Positions 1 through 12,164 of a DNA stretch of 64,000 bases are shown piece by piece. Every line of letters begins with the position of its first letter. Positions within the stretch are counted from its first letter, which is position 1. A program made the translations under genes and the position numbers. Location: positions 2,790,001 to 2,854,000 of the forward strand of contig MSED01000004.1 of the NCBI GenBank assembly GCA_002099365.1, read 5' to 3'. The notes beneath the pieces were generated by a model. It worked only from the letters and a program-made list of their open reading frames with translations. It was not told where the DNA came from and ran no database searches. This DNA is from Phialophora verrucosa (taxonomy: Eukaryota; Ascomycota; Eurotiomycetes; Chaetothyriales; Herpotrichiellaceae).

Positions 1-1641
1 GAAGAACAACGCAAGTCTAACGCTTCGTCCCTACTGAGTATCCCTGACTACACCCAACAACAGGGGTATCGAGACGTTTCGAGTTCGACAAATGCACCAG
101 CACAGTCCATCATCAACAGATCCATGGAAAGCCTGAAGCTGACTTCAGAATCTGCACCGAGCCTCATTGACTTGGACTCGGAACCTGAGAGAGCACCACC
201 TCCACCGCCTCAACATATCCCGTCTTTGAGCCCGCCTGCTGCCAAGTCAAGGACAAGATCTCCAGCATCGTTACCAAAAGCCCCAGAGATCACGTATCGA
301 AGAGAATATCCTCCGAGGGCACACAATGTCCCGCAACCTCTTGCGAGGAATATACTTGAAAGGGCCTACCCGAGGCCCGCGACCACTAGTAGCTCGTCTG
401 GTATCAGTCGGAAACCGGTCGGCGCTGCAGACACAGCGCTGGAGACGAGAGGGCGCTCTCCGCCGAAGCGGGATGTGCATTCCGACACTGAAGACGAAAC
501 ACCGAAGCGGAATTTGGACAGACCCAGACGTCCCAAGGGAGGCAGAGCACCGAGTGCCAATACTATCACTCCGCCATCAACGGACGGCGAGTTGCCAGAA
601 GACGATGACGGGCTATCGGCGCAGGAGAAAAGAATGAAAGACCTCCTCAAGAACTTGCCAAAGGGTCTGGATGAAAACGTGGCCAAACAGATTCTCAACG
701 AGATTGTCGTGAAAGGTGATGAAGTACACTGGGAAGATGTCGCTGGCCTATCAGCGGCGAAGAAGGCCTTGAAAGAGGCGGTAGTATATCCCTTCCTGAG
801 ACCAGATCTGTTTATGGGTCTACGAGAACCCGCTCGCGGCATGCTCTTATTCGGACCGCCTGGGACGGGTAAAACGATGCTCGCAAGGGCAGTCGCCACA
901 GAAAGCAAGAGCACATTCTTCGCCATCAGCGCTAGTAGCCTGACTAGTAAATGGCATGGCGAGTCGGAGAAATTGGTCCGGGCGTTATTTGCGTTGGCGA
1001 AGGCGCTGGCGCCGAGCATCATCTTTGTCGATGAGATTGATTCCTTACTTAGCGCGAGAAGCGGATCGAGCGAGCATGAAGCATCGCGGCGAAGCAAGAC
1101 CGAGTTTCTGATTCAATGGTCTGACTTGCAGAGAGCGGCGGCGGGAAAGGACACGACGGTCGGGGACGCGAGCAGGGTATTGGTGCTCGCGGCAACGAAT
1201 TGTCCGTGGGACATTGACGATGCGGCACGAAGGAGGTTTGTTAGACGGCAGTACATCCCGTTGCCAGAGGCGGAGACCAGAGATACCCAGATCCGGACAC
1301 TGCTAGGGCATCAAAAACATGACTTGAGCGAGGAGGATATCAAAAGGCTGGTGGAGTTGACTGAGGGTGAGTGGTCCGTCGATACCGAATCAACGCGACA
1401 GTGCTAACCAATCGACATAGGGTACTCTGGTTCAGACATTACAGCCCTGGCGAAAGATGCTGCGATGGGACCCCTGAGGCACCTAGGCGAAGCTCTTCTG
1501 TATACGCCGAAAGAACAGATTCGACCAATCCAGATGGTTGACTTCGAGGCAAGTCTGGCGAGCATTCGGCCGAGCGTAGGCAAGAAGGGACTCGAGGAGT
1601 TTGAGAAGTGGGCGAAAGATTTCGGCGAGAGGGGCGGTTGA
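1..1641 (+). CDS. SAP1: SAP1/Vps4-family AAA ATPase, 3' part (5' end outside window)
   Basis: Meiotic-clade AAA ATPase (Vps4/spastin/fidgetin/SAP1 group), an ATP-driven remodeller of protein complexes. The frame is already open at base 1, before the first in-window ATG at 124, so the start lies upstream. The order is a Pro/Ser-rich disordered N-terminal part, a linker, then the AAA module: Walker A GPPGTGKT (about 853-876), Walker B IIFVDEID (about 1018-1041) and a second region of homology with AATN and the arginine run RRRF. The intron at 1367-1420 (54 nt, GTGAGT, GCTAAC branch, CATAG) is required: exon 2 (1421-1641) supplies GYSGSDI and the C-terminal helix ending WAKDFGERGG. Reading through the intron stops early at 1407. 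Assignment to SAP1 rather than another fungal member is an inference from this C-terminus and the long N-terminal part. Confidence 0.88.
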
Positions 1642-3276
1642 TATGTTGACATCTACGAGCGGTTGGAGTATGGCCATGCTTTAGGAGCGTCTACGACATT
1701 GGCGACGAGCCAGGGGTTGGTGGGACTCCTTATGTTACGAGGTCATCCATACATGTGCGACCGGCCTCGTGAGTTGACGAGACCGTATAGAGCAATGCAT
1801 AATGTCGGCGAGCATCACCCTGGTGCACGTGAATGACGGCCTTTTAGGACAAGGCTGACGAGGCAGTAACGAGGCTCTGCGGAGACGCCCGTCTTGTCGC
1901 ACGCTAGACTCGGTACGGCTAGACTGCGAAGCCAACATCGACACCGACGACTTTGACGGCGTCAATAACATTCCAGCCAGGTGTCAGTGCAGCACGCCTT
2001 TCGCGCAAAGTCCTTGCTTCGAAGAGACTGCTGTAAGGGCAGTGTTGGATGATCCTGTCCCTTCCAGCGCAAACATGGGCCGGGAGCAACCAGTGGGCTC
2101 GGCGGAGGTAGCCCCAGTCTCCTCACTATCGCCCTGCGAGGGGCGCGACCTGTGGCCAGCAATCGTCTGCTGTTGCTCTCTGAGAACACCTGCAACAGCC
2201 GTCAAGATGTAGAATGAGTTGTCTATTAGTCACCTCGAGCGGAAATTAGCCCTGATTCTGTCTGCCCGAAACACTTTAGCCAACTCTCACAGGCTTACAC
2301 GGCTTTCGCTTACTTGGCTTTCACTTGCTTGACGTGGACATCTGCCGTGGCCTACTCTGGTGATGGCGCAGTGAACAAATAAAGGTCTTCCGGAAGCGTG
2401 AAAGGCGGACTCATGCTGGCTAATCAAGTGAAACCAGAAAGACGAAGGTGACGTGAAGGGACTTCACCGCCGAGCACATGAACACCAACGGTAGTCACGC
2501 TAGACTCTGTCTCCAGCCTTGTCACGGTCCGGCAGTTCGCATGATAGACTGTCACTGGCAACGGGATCGCCAAGGGGAAATGATGTCGTCTGCGCACCGA
2601 TCTGAGTACAAGTTCTTCCCCGGTCGCCCGGATTCCAACCCACATTCCTGAGCACATCCTGACAACAACACCAACATTCGCGCAAATCTTCGACACACCT
2701 TTACAACACCAGCGACACTCATTCGCGACCGTATCGGTGAGTTACAACATCTCCTTTGTCGCGCTTGCCGTCTGATTTTTTTGCGCGTCGATCTTACCAT
2801 CACACCCAGTGCGCAGGTTGCGTAGCGAGACAGCACGCCTTCAGCGTCGCCCTGGGACGCGCCTGAAGGTCTTGTGCATTCCTGGTCTCGACAGCAGCGG
2901 CCCGCTCAGAAGACAGGCCAGAATCGCTTCTTCATTGTCGGTGCTTTGTCTTCTGGCCGGGTGCGCCACAAAGACGCCACACCGACTGGGGCTGGCTACT
3001 CGAGCGATTGACCGTTGAGTGACAGTGCTCGGACCACCAGGGCATTGATTGGCAATTTTCCTTGTCCCATCCTATACAAGGTCGGCTGGACTCCTCCGCA
3101 AACGGCACTCGGTTTCTGTCGGACCTCGCATGCTATCGCGCCTTGAGCCACCTTTTGCTTCTTTCAAGACCGCAGGTCGGTGAACTGATCAGCTTACTTC
3201 TTCTGTCTTTCGACAATCAAGGTCCTGCCACTCATTTCGCTGCTATCAGCACCCCACATTCATTGCATCGATCGCC
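1642..3276. other. intergenic: SAP1 3' flank and GH17 promoter
   Basis: No supported gene. ORFs here (for example 2552-2836 on minus) have no recognisable motif. An AATAAA-like string lies near 2377. Pyrimidine-rich sequence just before 3277 fits the 5' leader of the GH17 gene. Confidence 0.5.
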
Positions 3277-4704
3277 ATGAAAGCCACTCTCTTACGCGTC
3301 GCCGCCGTGTGCGCACCAGTCGTGTTGGCCGTTCCGCATGGTAAGTCTGGAGATCGACATGAGGCGCGCAGTCACTCACATGTATCAGGAGGCAATCACC
3401 GCCACCAACACGCCGCGCGCCGCGTGGAGACTGAATACGCAACCGTCACCGACGTTGTTACTGTTACCGCCAACAACGCTGTCGTCTGGGTTGACCAATT
3501 TGGCAACATTCTCTCGACCGAGTACCAGGGCCAGCCTACCCCCACCAGTCTTCCACCAAGCTCCGATTCCATCTCTGTGGATGTCACCCCTACATTCGCC
3601 GCAGCTGCAGCAGTCACCTCCCAAGTTGACCCTTCCCCGGAAATGCCTGAAGCTTCCGCTGCTCCTACAACTTCCATCCCGGACAGTGTTCTCTCGATCT
3701 ACTCCCCATCAGCCGAGGCGACCAATTCTCCAGTGCCTCTAACTACCGACGACCTCGACACCACCGCCGTCGCTCCTGTGTCCGCCGAGCCAAGCGACTC
3801 TCCAGACTCTGACAATAGAATTGCAAACAAAGGCCCGCACTGGGACAACAGTGGAGCCAACTGGGGCAACGGCGGAGCCAATTCTGGGAACAACGGAGCC
3901 AATTGGGGTAACGGCGGAGCCAATTCTGGCAACACTGCAGCCGGCGGAGGCTTCGGTGTCGACTTCGAGCTCATCGGTTCCAGCGGCTGCAAGTCTCAGA
4001 CCGAGCTGAATACCGAGTTCGGCTACCTTTCTACCCAAGGCTTCTCAAAGATCCGCTTCTACGACATCGGCTGTGACCTTAGGGTGGCTGCTGCTGCTGC
4101 CGCTGCCGCGGGCTTCTCGGTTACTCTCGGTCTTAACGGCATCGGCAACGTTTATGGTGATTTGCAGACTCTGATCGGCATGATCAACGGCAACTGGGGT
4201 CCCATCGACACCGTGGTCATTGGCAACGAGGTCATCAATCAAGGTGGTACTGCCGGCCAAATCGCTGATGCCGTCAACAGTGGTCGTTCTCAATTGCAGG
4301 CTGCCGGGTATACCAAGAACGTGGTCGCCGTCGACACTTTCATGGCGCACGCTGCCTACCCCCAGATCTGCCAGGCATCCGATTATTGTGCCGTCAATGC
4401 CCACGCTTTCTTTGATGCCAACACCGTGGCTGCAAATGCCGGTACCTTCGTTAAGAACGTTCTCGCCAATATCCAGACCAACGGCAAATCCATCATTGTC
4501 ACGGAATCCGGCTGGCCGTACCAGGGAGGGGCCAATGGTCTAGCAGTTCCTTCTCCTGAAAATCAACAGGCCGCCATTAACAGTCTCAAGACCGCTTTCG
4601 CTGGCAATCCCGGGGGCTTGTTCCTCTTTCAGGCGTACGATGCGGCTTACAAGGCTCCTGGAGCTTTCGGTGTCGAGCCATACTTTGGCATCTATGGCCA
4701 TTAG
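3277..4704 (+). CDS. secreted GH17 beta-glucan hydrolase/transglycosidase
   Basis: Cell-wall enzyme of glycoside hydrolase family 17 (fungal Scw4/Scw11/btgE type) that acts on beta-1,3-glucan outside the cell. The N-terminus is a signal peptide (hydrophobic VAAVCAPVVLAV). A Ser/Thr/Pro-rich stalk follows, then a short Gly/Asn/Trp repeat (GANWGNGGANSGN units, about 3853-3935) and the TIM-barrel domain. The two catalytic glutamates are visible in VVIGNE (acid/base, about residue 301) and VTESGWP (nucleophile, about residue 393). A 48-nt intron at 3341-3388 (GTAAGT...TATCAG) is likely. It is a multiple of three with no stop, so the unspliced frame also reads through. Removal gives 459 aa and joins the signal peptide to a His-rich segment. 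Confidence 0.9.
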   Translation: MKATLLRVAAVCAPVVLAVPHGKSGDRHEARSHSHVSGGNHRHQHAARRVETEYATVTDVVTVTANNAVVWVDQFGNILSTEYQGQPTPTSLPPSSDSISVDVTPTFAAAAAVTSQVDPSPEMPEASAAPTTSIPDSVLSIYSPSAEATNSPVPLTTDDLDTTAVAPVSAEPSDSPDSDNRIANKGPHWDNSGANWGNGGANSGNNGANWGNGGANSGNTAAGGGFGVDFELIGSSGCKSQTELNTEFGYLSTQGFSKIRFYDIGCDLRVAAAAAAAAGFSVTLGLNGIGNVYGDLQTLIGMINGNWGPIDTVVIGNEVINQGGTAGQIADAVNSGRSQLQAAGYTKNVVAVDTFMAHAAYPQICQASDYCAVNAHAFFDANTVAANAGTFVKNVLANIQTNGKSIIVTESGWPYQGGANGLAVPSPENQQAAINSLKTAFAGNPGGLFLFQAYDAAYKAPGAFGVEPYFGIYGH

Positions 4705-5941
4705 GTCGATGCTCGACCCTGGCGCAAACCGGTTTCCGCGCACAATGTGTTTTCAGTTCATGAGTACAAAATACCTTCGGTTGCACAGCATAACCACGTG
4801 ACGGAAAGAACCTGCATACCTCCCGGTGTTGGAAACGACGAATCGCACTCAGACACTCATGCAGAGCATGTTCACATTGTCTATCATGGAACAAGAGCAC
4901 TTTCGCTAGTGACCGGCCGTCTGTGAGCGATGGCGTTCTGGCGTTGGGGGGGACAGAGATTCAAAGCATGCATTCAGCACCGACATTTTCTTTTACAGTT
5001 TTTCGACTTCGACATGATACCCAAGCGCAAGTTTTTCACCACGAACTTCAACCTCATGAGATCCATGATCCCGGTCAGATCGGCACTACTAGCAAGAGGC
5101 ATCAAGAGTCCCACTGGGTACACATACTTGCCCATTTACAACTATGTCCTCCTCGCCTAGCCCTCGGAGACCCAGCTGGAACATAGCGCCTACATCTTTC
5201 AGGATATGCATGGGATACCGAGGCGTGCAGGTCATGGCCAGGCAGTCGCAGGATATCGCAGAGCTTTGGCTATTGAAAAGCATCTTACTTCTTCCCAGAC
5301 CAGGAGGCCATTCCTGCCTTTTCAGAGCCATTGGTCGTAGATAGCATTTCAACCCTTTCAAACCCCCACAAGTCCTTCCTTGATCATCTGTTTGCTCCGG
5401 GATCGTGCCTGTAAGGTCTCCCACGTGATCCGACTCGCATGCCTCAGTCAGGGGCAGACGCCCTAGTGTGTTTTGGCCACCGAGTCGAACGTTGCTGTAG
5501 CTAAACTTTCAACTTGGGACGTTCCCTCAACGATCAACCTTGTAGCTCCTCCATTCTTCAGTTTTTGCCATCCCGAACATGACGATGAGGGGGTTGTTTC
5601 TATTCTCATGGTCTTCCTCTGAGACAGATGCGTGCGTAGTCGTGCCACATCGACGGCTTCTCTATTTTGCAGGTTCACAAAGGGAGCGGAAACATGCGCT
5701 CTCTCTGACGCGTCTTTGGGTAGATTGATCGTTTCGTTCGTTTTACAGGCTAGACTGGCTATCCCAATCCAGACTAAGTACCTTCACACAGTCCACTGAC
5801 TGACACGTGTGGCCCGATCACTTAATACTGCATGTCTCTAGTTCAGAGCACATGCGGACAGGTGGGTTGGGCGTGGTCAGGGTAGGCCATGCTCAGCCCT
5901 CGCTTGCTCTCGGCTTTGTGACCATCTGTATCTGTGCTAGA
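4705..5941. other. intergenic between convergent genes
   Basis: This is the 3' side of both the GH17 gene (+) and the Ldb17 gene (-). The only ORFs are short, without recognisable domains and overlapping on both strands. I see no RNA gene or repeat. Confidence 0.5.
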
Positions 5942-8892
5942 CTAGACTATCGGTTGTGCCACCGCCCTGTCAACCTCTTCGTCGTCCGTCTGGTCGGTTT
6001 CTTCTTCTACTTCTTCGTCCGTCAGAAACGGGCTCCTCTCCATCTCAAACTGTGGCCCGGGAACACCCCTAGATGGCTCCTGCGCCGGCGGGGTAAGAAC
6101 CATCCTGGGCATCTGCATTTCAGTTTGCGGAGGCCGCACCGTGGTCTCGACGGCGGGCATGCTAACGACAATGGGGATGGTCTGCGACGTATTTGGCGAG
6201 ACCGACTCAGAAGGCGTGGGCATCTCTTCACCCGTTGCATAAGAAGAAAGAGTTCGCGACTGCGCCAAATACGAGGGCGTCGGCGAGAGAGTATGCGACG
6301 GCGAGAGCAGTTGATTCGTGACTGCGTCGTGGAAAGTTTGATCGAGTTCTTCTTGGGAATGGGCGCCGGAGACGGCCGGCTTTTCGGTATGTTCTGGAAT
6401 ATCGGGAAAGTCTTCGTCTCCAGCTTCTTCGATTACGTCTTCTTCCAAGGGTGTTGATGCAGGCCTGATTCCAGTATCGGAGTCTCCTGGTGATTTCTCT
6501 TCCAGCTCCATATGCTCCATTGTCTCCTGGATGTTTTCCAGCGCTATAGCTTGGGCCTTTTCCAGAGCCTCGCTCACAGGCAACTTCACCCGGCTCTCAA
6601 CTGTGGATGCAGAGTCCGGCTCCGAAGGGCTTAATGTCTTGTCCACGGGTGAAAACGGGCTGTCTTGGGGTATCTTCTTACCAGACGTTGTCGTCGTAAT
6701 GATAGAGGGCAGGTTTGAGCTGAATTTGCCCGGTTCCCGTGTACTATCACCACTACCTTCCCTTCCTCTCCTCCGTCTCGCTTTCGGAGTAGGTGGGGGC
6801 TTTTTGCCGAAGGGCAGGCCTCTGTGATGAGTCGGGATTGGCGGTGGTGGTTTGTCTTTATCCTTCTCCTTCTCCTTGTCTGCAACTTCGGCGAGTGGCT
6901 TGCCGTGACGATGGTGATGGTGGTGGAAAGGTATAGGCGGATGGCGGTGATGATGATTGTGGGTTTGGTGGTTGTCTTCAGCGTCGGGTTTCGTCACAGC
7001 CGGTTCGTTCTGCGGGATCTCCGCAGTTGCAATCTCTGTGTCGCTCTTCATTCTCTGGGCTTTCATTCTCATCAAGCCAGACCGTCTCGCCTGGGGCGGT
7101 GGAGGCTTCTCCTTCTTCTGTATTATCGCGGCACGCAGATTGTTTTTCAGACCTGGATTCCTGCTCGGAGTAATGACCCCTGGCTTCTCCGTCTGTGCTG
7201 CGACTTCCATCATGCTCAAGCTCGACTGCCTGGCACCTTCGAGTTGAGGAGTCAGATACTGACCAATGGTCAATACGGAACCTTTAGTGGAGTTTCGCTT
7301 CTTGAGTTTCCGTGGCGCTGGAAGAGCTGGCGGAATTGCCTTGGACGGTGAAGTCGGTGATGATAGGTCTGATGCCACATCATCGGTAGGCGATTCTGCT
7401 TGCATCGGGGGTTCCGTTTCAGGGTCCGTGAGCCAGCTCACGCCTTCACATCGCTTGACAAGGCGTTTTGTCGTCTCATCTACCGCGTCAAAATGGCCCC
7501 AGTGATGTAGCCCTTCGTGAGATCCATTCTGATCCGTTAAATGACCACCGCCTAGCACCACCAACAGTTTCCGAATCTCGTCCCTCTTGTAGTGTGGAGG
7601 ATACTGGAGCTGAGTATGTTCGAGAAGCGGGTACAGGACTCGAAGGTACGTATGACGCAGAGATGAAGCCTCCTCGGGCAGATCCAGCAGATTTCGGACC
7701 AAGATATCGACCAGGACGCGCAGGTCATTGGTGTAGAAGTATTCATATGTCGGAGGCGTGGTGAAGAGGAGGTACAGAAGCTTTAATGTCAAGAGCTGTA
7801 GAGACGTTTCGTCTGGGCCAGTTAGCAAAACCCGACGTCAACAACGCACCAGGTGCCATACCTTCACGGTTCAGCAAGAGAATGATATTCTCGCCAAAGG
7901 TCTTGTAGGCACTGCCGTGAGCAGAAAGCACCTTGATGACTTTGTTCGTCAGAGGTACGGGAGCTTGACCACTGACAGGGTCGTGTGCGGCGACCATGAA
8001 CTGTTCATTGAGAACTAGCTGGGGCACCTGTTAGGTCGGATATGCTAGGTGCTGGGGGAACGGCATACCAGAACGCGAATGGTGGGATAATGGTAGGGGT
8101 CATCGACGTCGTCGGAGACCTGCTCTATGATCTCAAACAACATCTTGATAAAATCATCATGGACGTGGGCTGTTCCAAAGTAGGTCGTCACATTAGCCAG
8201 TGTTCCCTCCTGTGTGCCAATCACGTACCCAAGTCGTTGGTCCTGATTCGTTGGATGCGCGACATGTCGTAGAGCAGCTCCATGAGGAGTCTGTGTATCC
8301 CTTCGTGGCCATGTTGTTTTGGACTCGAGATCAGATCGATCAGTCTGGGGAAAGCGCCCTCCTCGTTCAACAGCTGGTAGGTGGCCTCGTCCGAACGAGC
8401 ATGAGCGATTAGGAACGATGTTGAAACGAGCACCACGTTCGGCTCGTCATCCTGAGTATTTTGTGTGTGAGTCCAAGTAGATAGCAACCCTAGCTCTTGT
8501 TTCAACGCACCTCGATCAGACAATGAACGAACTGTCGGCAGACGTAGTCGGCGTGGGCGGCGAACAGTGGCGACTCTTGGAGCTTCAAGGCGCACCGGCC
8601 GAGATGGTCGACAGAAGGCAGAAAACGTTCTATGGGATCGGGCGTAGTCAGCGCAGGCCTTGCTTCTCCTGGCAGTGGCAATCACTCACCGCGACAAGAG
8701 CCGATCAGGTCTATGTAGGATCGCAGAGTGTCGTCGATGCTGTCATGCGTGTCGCATTCCTTTGAGACTGTTTCCTCGAGAACTGCAGGAAGGAAATGTC
8801 AGCCGTGACTGATGCCTGCACAGACATGTCTGTCCCTTACCGATCCAGAACTGTTGCTCGTCCTCGAAGTCTGAAGTAACCTCGTGTTCCAT
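5942..8892 (-). CDS. LDB17: SPIN90/Ldb17 (Dip1) family activator of Arp2/3 complex
   Basis: Family proteins (yeast Ldb17, fission yeast Dip1, animal SPIN90) activate Arp2/3 at endocytic actin patches. I assembled seven exons: 8841-8892, 8690-8782, 8511-8629, 8229-8451, 8069-8169, 7862-8018 and 5942-7812. This gives 871 aa with consistent phases. The start is the ATG at 8892; the frame is open upstream only to a GTG. The N-terminal half is the helical leucine-rich SPIN90/Ldb17 domain, with stretches such as IRVLLVLNEQFMVA and LLTLKLLYLLFTTPP. The C-terminal half is disordered, with His-rich and proline-rich motifs (PPPPIP, KKPPPTPKARRRR) suited to binding SH3 domains, as Ldb17 does. An alternative acceptor 9 nt away at 8027/8028 would add three residues (VPQ). 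The 3' exon carries most of the length and looks like a complete gene if read alone. Confidence 0.87.
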
Positions 8893-9439
8893 GCTACGGA
8901 TAGCTTCATATCGTCTCTCCGAGTGCAGTCCAGTCACTACGTGGTCGAAAGCGAATCAGACGCTCTTCTTTAACCCAGAAGAGGCGCGAAGGGGCATGGA
9001 CACTGAAGCGACAATTGCCACGCCAGCATCACGAGAGACTCAAAGTGAACTTGGTGAGTCGAAGCTGTCATGGGGTGAGTGTGGAGTGAACGAACGGGTT
9101 TCCAGGTTTGGGAATGGGGCCCAGATGACGGCGTGGTTGCAGCTGGAAGGCCCGGATCAGAGTTACAGCTGCGTTTACGAAACAATGCACGTGGTGATGA
9201 CGGCCACCGAGCCGTGGCATGTACATGGTTACAGCCTATCAACAACCGCCTCTGCTCTGATCCTTGTCGAGCTTGTCTACAGCGTCGGATGGCCCACTTG
9301 TATACGAGGGGCAAGTTAAGGGAGAGTACTCCGTAGTATGTAGGTGCGGAATCAATAATCACCCATGCGGACACTATTCTATGCTGGTGTACAAATAAGG
9401 CGTCACCGTTCCTCAAGGATTGGTACAGACAGGTACCGT
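8893..9439. other. intergenic: Ldb17 promoter and GH47 3' flank
   Basis: No gene is supported. It holds one copy of the nonamer TACTCCGTA (9327-9335), which recurs in other gaps of this window. Confidence 0.45.
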
Positions 9440-12164
9440 CTAGACGGGCTTCGGCCGGCGGAAAGGATGGGCCTCCGTATTCCTGGTATCTCAAGTCAGT
9501 ATATCACAGTGCCATAATAGAGGAAGTCACCTACAAAACGTAATCATCCAAACTGATCAGGTCCGGCTCGCTAAAAAGGAGATAATAATACTTCAACGTC
9601 TCTGCCAGCCAGAACGACTCCATTGTGTCTTGCTGCTCTTGTAGGAGACTGGTCACGTCCTTGATGCCCGCGTTGGCGATCTCGGTCTTGGTGGCCCTAT
9701 CGACGGCTTCGAACATGGTCCAGCCTTTGTCTCGCCACGTCTCATCGCCTGTGAGTCGGTACATGATGAACACCGACTCGATCGCTTCAGGGCGGAGCCG
9801 GTAATCTCGGGCTTGGATCTTGGTGTATCCAGGTGGTAGCCGCTCTTCCTGGATCTTCGCCGCCACATACTTTTCGTGTGACAACGGGACCATGGGCACA
9901 AATGGCCTTGGCTTCAAACTACCCATGCCGGTGTCGCCATCATCTGAGATGAGCCTTTTTGTGGGTGTGTCCTCTTCCAGGTCCGCGAGGCTATCTCGCC
10001 TGTTCAGACGGCGACCTGTTAGGACAGAATAAGGAACGGCCTGCTCTTCTCGTTCATCCACATCAGGATCACCCAGGATCTCCTTGTACAGCCTCTGCTG
10101 CATGCCATTGTACGTCTCCGCAGCTTGCATTCTCTCGTCGCGCCGTGGATCTAGCGCCGCGTGCCATTTGGCCTCATTCCATTCACAGGAATCGATACTA
10201 TCGCAGGGCACAAGCTCGAATTCCTCCGGCATGACGCCTGCAGGCGTGGACTGATACGCCCAAACACACCCGTCAGTAAGCTTTTCCGCGATAGCCATGT
10301 CAGACGGCAAGTCGAACAGCCTTGAGCCAAGCGCGAACATGCCTCCCGCGTAGCACCCGAGATGCGTGCCCTCGTAAAAGGTCTGCTTTCTTTTCTTCGG
10401 ATCCTTGTGCTTGGGTGAGACGGTCTTCTTCGCCAAAAAGAGTATGTCATGATTCTGCTTCGTCATCGGTCGAAACAGCAGTTCCTCCCGGACAACCTTC
10501 ATAGAATCAAGGTACATGGTCTTGTACTGCGAATTAAGCCCACCGAGCAGTGCATATTCCTTCGGAAAGTACTCGTAAGTCGAGTCGGCCATGGAGCCAA
10601 TGCCGTAGGTATGGGTCTTCGACTGCGGCTCAGTGCTTAGTCCCTGCGGCTCACAGTCGGCGTCGTCACCATCGTCCTCCGCCCATTGCGATCGGATTCC
10701 CGGTTTCTTCCCGACCACCCCCGTGTTTTTCTGCGAAGGCTCTTCCGGCGGAGGCGAAGAGGACAACTGCTGTCGCTTGGTTAACCGATCATCCCCGGGG
10801 GCGCGCCGGAATTCCGGCGCAGGTGCAGTTCCCGGAGGCGATTGTTCGGTGTCCCGGGTCAACACTTCAGACGCAGCGGACTCTGGCAAGAACATAGGGT
10901 TCTCGTCTGCTGCGGAGCCAGAGGCGAGCGCAGCCTGTTTGGGCGTTTCAGGCTTTTTGCAGCCGGATGCATCCAGCCTCAACGGCCAAAGGCCTGGAAA
11001 AGATGTCTTCATCTGCCAATCCTCGAGAGCATCCGTGACTCGTGCGATTGCATCGTAGTATTTTGGCTCCCTAGTGATTTGTGCCAAGCGAGTGAATTCG
11101 ACCGAAAGGGAGCCTATCTCGGCCAGCACCGTGTTGGGACTGGCCCGATGTGGTCGCGACGCATAGGAAGGAGCCCACTTGTAGAAGACCGCCGGCATGC
11201 GATTCGGGGTGTCAAAAGCGCCCATCAGAATATCCGCCAGATCGACGGCCTTATCCAGCAAGACCGGGTACTTCGCAGAGCTCAGGTCGTACGCTGCGAT
11301 CAGTCCGCCGAGATAACGAATTACCGTCTCAAAAAGGGGGATGTCATTGCGCGCGGAGGTCTTGAAGTCAATTTTACTCACAGCCCCGACGGCGTCTGCG
11401 AATTCATCGTAAAGCCCCATGATCCACAGAGAATCGAGCGAGTCCACCAGAGTGGCACCCCAACCATTGAACGGATCACCTACGTCCTTGGACAGGGGCT
11501 TGAGCTCATCGTGCGGCAGTGAATAATTCTTGTAGCCGGACCAAGCATGTTTGAACGCCTCACGGATCACCGTCTGCTTCCGTATTCGATCCTGCTTTGT
11601 CGTATGCTTCTCCTTCGCAAAGTCGTACTGCACCCGAGGGAGCGCCTTTGGCTCGCCCGTCGGCAAGAGTATCAAGCTATGCGACGGAATTGGAAAATGC
11701 TCCTCTTGTTCCTCCCAGTATGCTCTTCCCTGTTCCAATGGCTGAGGCTTGAGCTCGACCTGACCTGCATCATAAGGTCCAACTCCATTGTCGAGATTCG
11801 TTTGCTTCGTGAGCAACTCGTCGTCAGCGTCAGTCTGCAGCGGATTCAACAGCGACGTAGCCGACGAGGCGGTACCTGGAGCAGGCGAAGGGGAAGGAGC
11901 AGAGTTCCGGAGCTCAACGGGTGGGAGGGCAGGATGCGGCGGCTGGACCGGCTGCTCTGCGGAGTCTTCTCGGGGAGGTACTGGGACTGCGAGAGGTTGC
12001 GTCGGTGAATCTACATTCAGTTTCCCAGCGTGATGCGATCCCAATCCCACAAGAGACTCAAATGATGAGCTATCCCAGGCATTTGTCCGAGTCAGGTGGT
12101 ACACCAGGACAACGGCGCAGATGGCCACCACCAGAAACAACCGGTAGCGACGGATGCGCATCAT
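9440..12164 (-). CDS. GH47 class I alpha-1,2-mannosidase, type II membrane protein
   Basis: Trims alpha-1,2-mannose from N-glycans in the ER/Golgi or targets misfolded glycoproteins. Exons are 9535-12164 and 9440-9482, 890 aa. A short basic tail (MMRIRRYR) and one transmembrane helix (LFLVVAICAVVLVYHL) give a type II anchor, followed by a Pro-rich stem. The (alpha/alpha)7 domain has GDPFNGWGATLVDSLDSLWIMG near its start and glutamates in FETVIRYLGG (about 281), STYEYFPKEYALLGG (about 528) and RPEAIESVF (about 791). Reading the genomic frame gives a stop at 9531-9533 straight after LDDYVL. An intron at 9483-9534 (GTAGGTGA...CTGAC...CCAG) removes that stop and adds NTEAHPF, the family motif with the calcium-binding Thr. 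An acidic, Ser/Pro-rich insert of about 130 residues interrupts the catalytic domain near residues 415-520. Confidence 0.9.

Noticed and set aside
366..1097. 243-aa ORF on minus
   Set aside because: Antisense to the AAA ATPase, whose Walker motifs are intact.
5807..6457. 216-aa ORF on plus
   Set aside because: Antisense to the disordered C-terminal half of the Ldb17-like gene.
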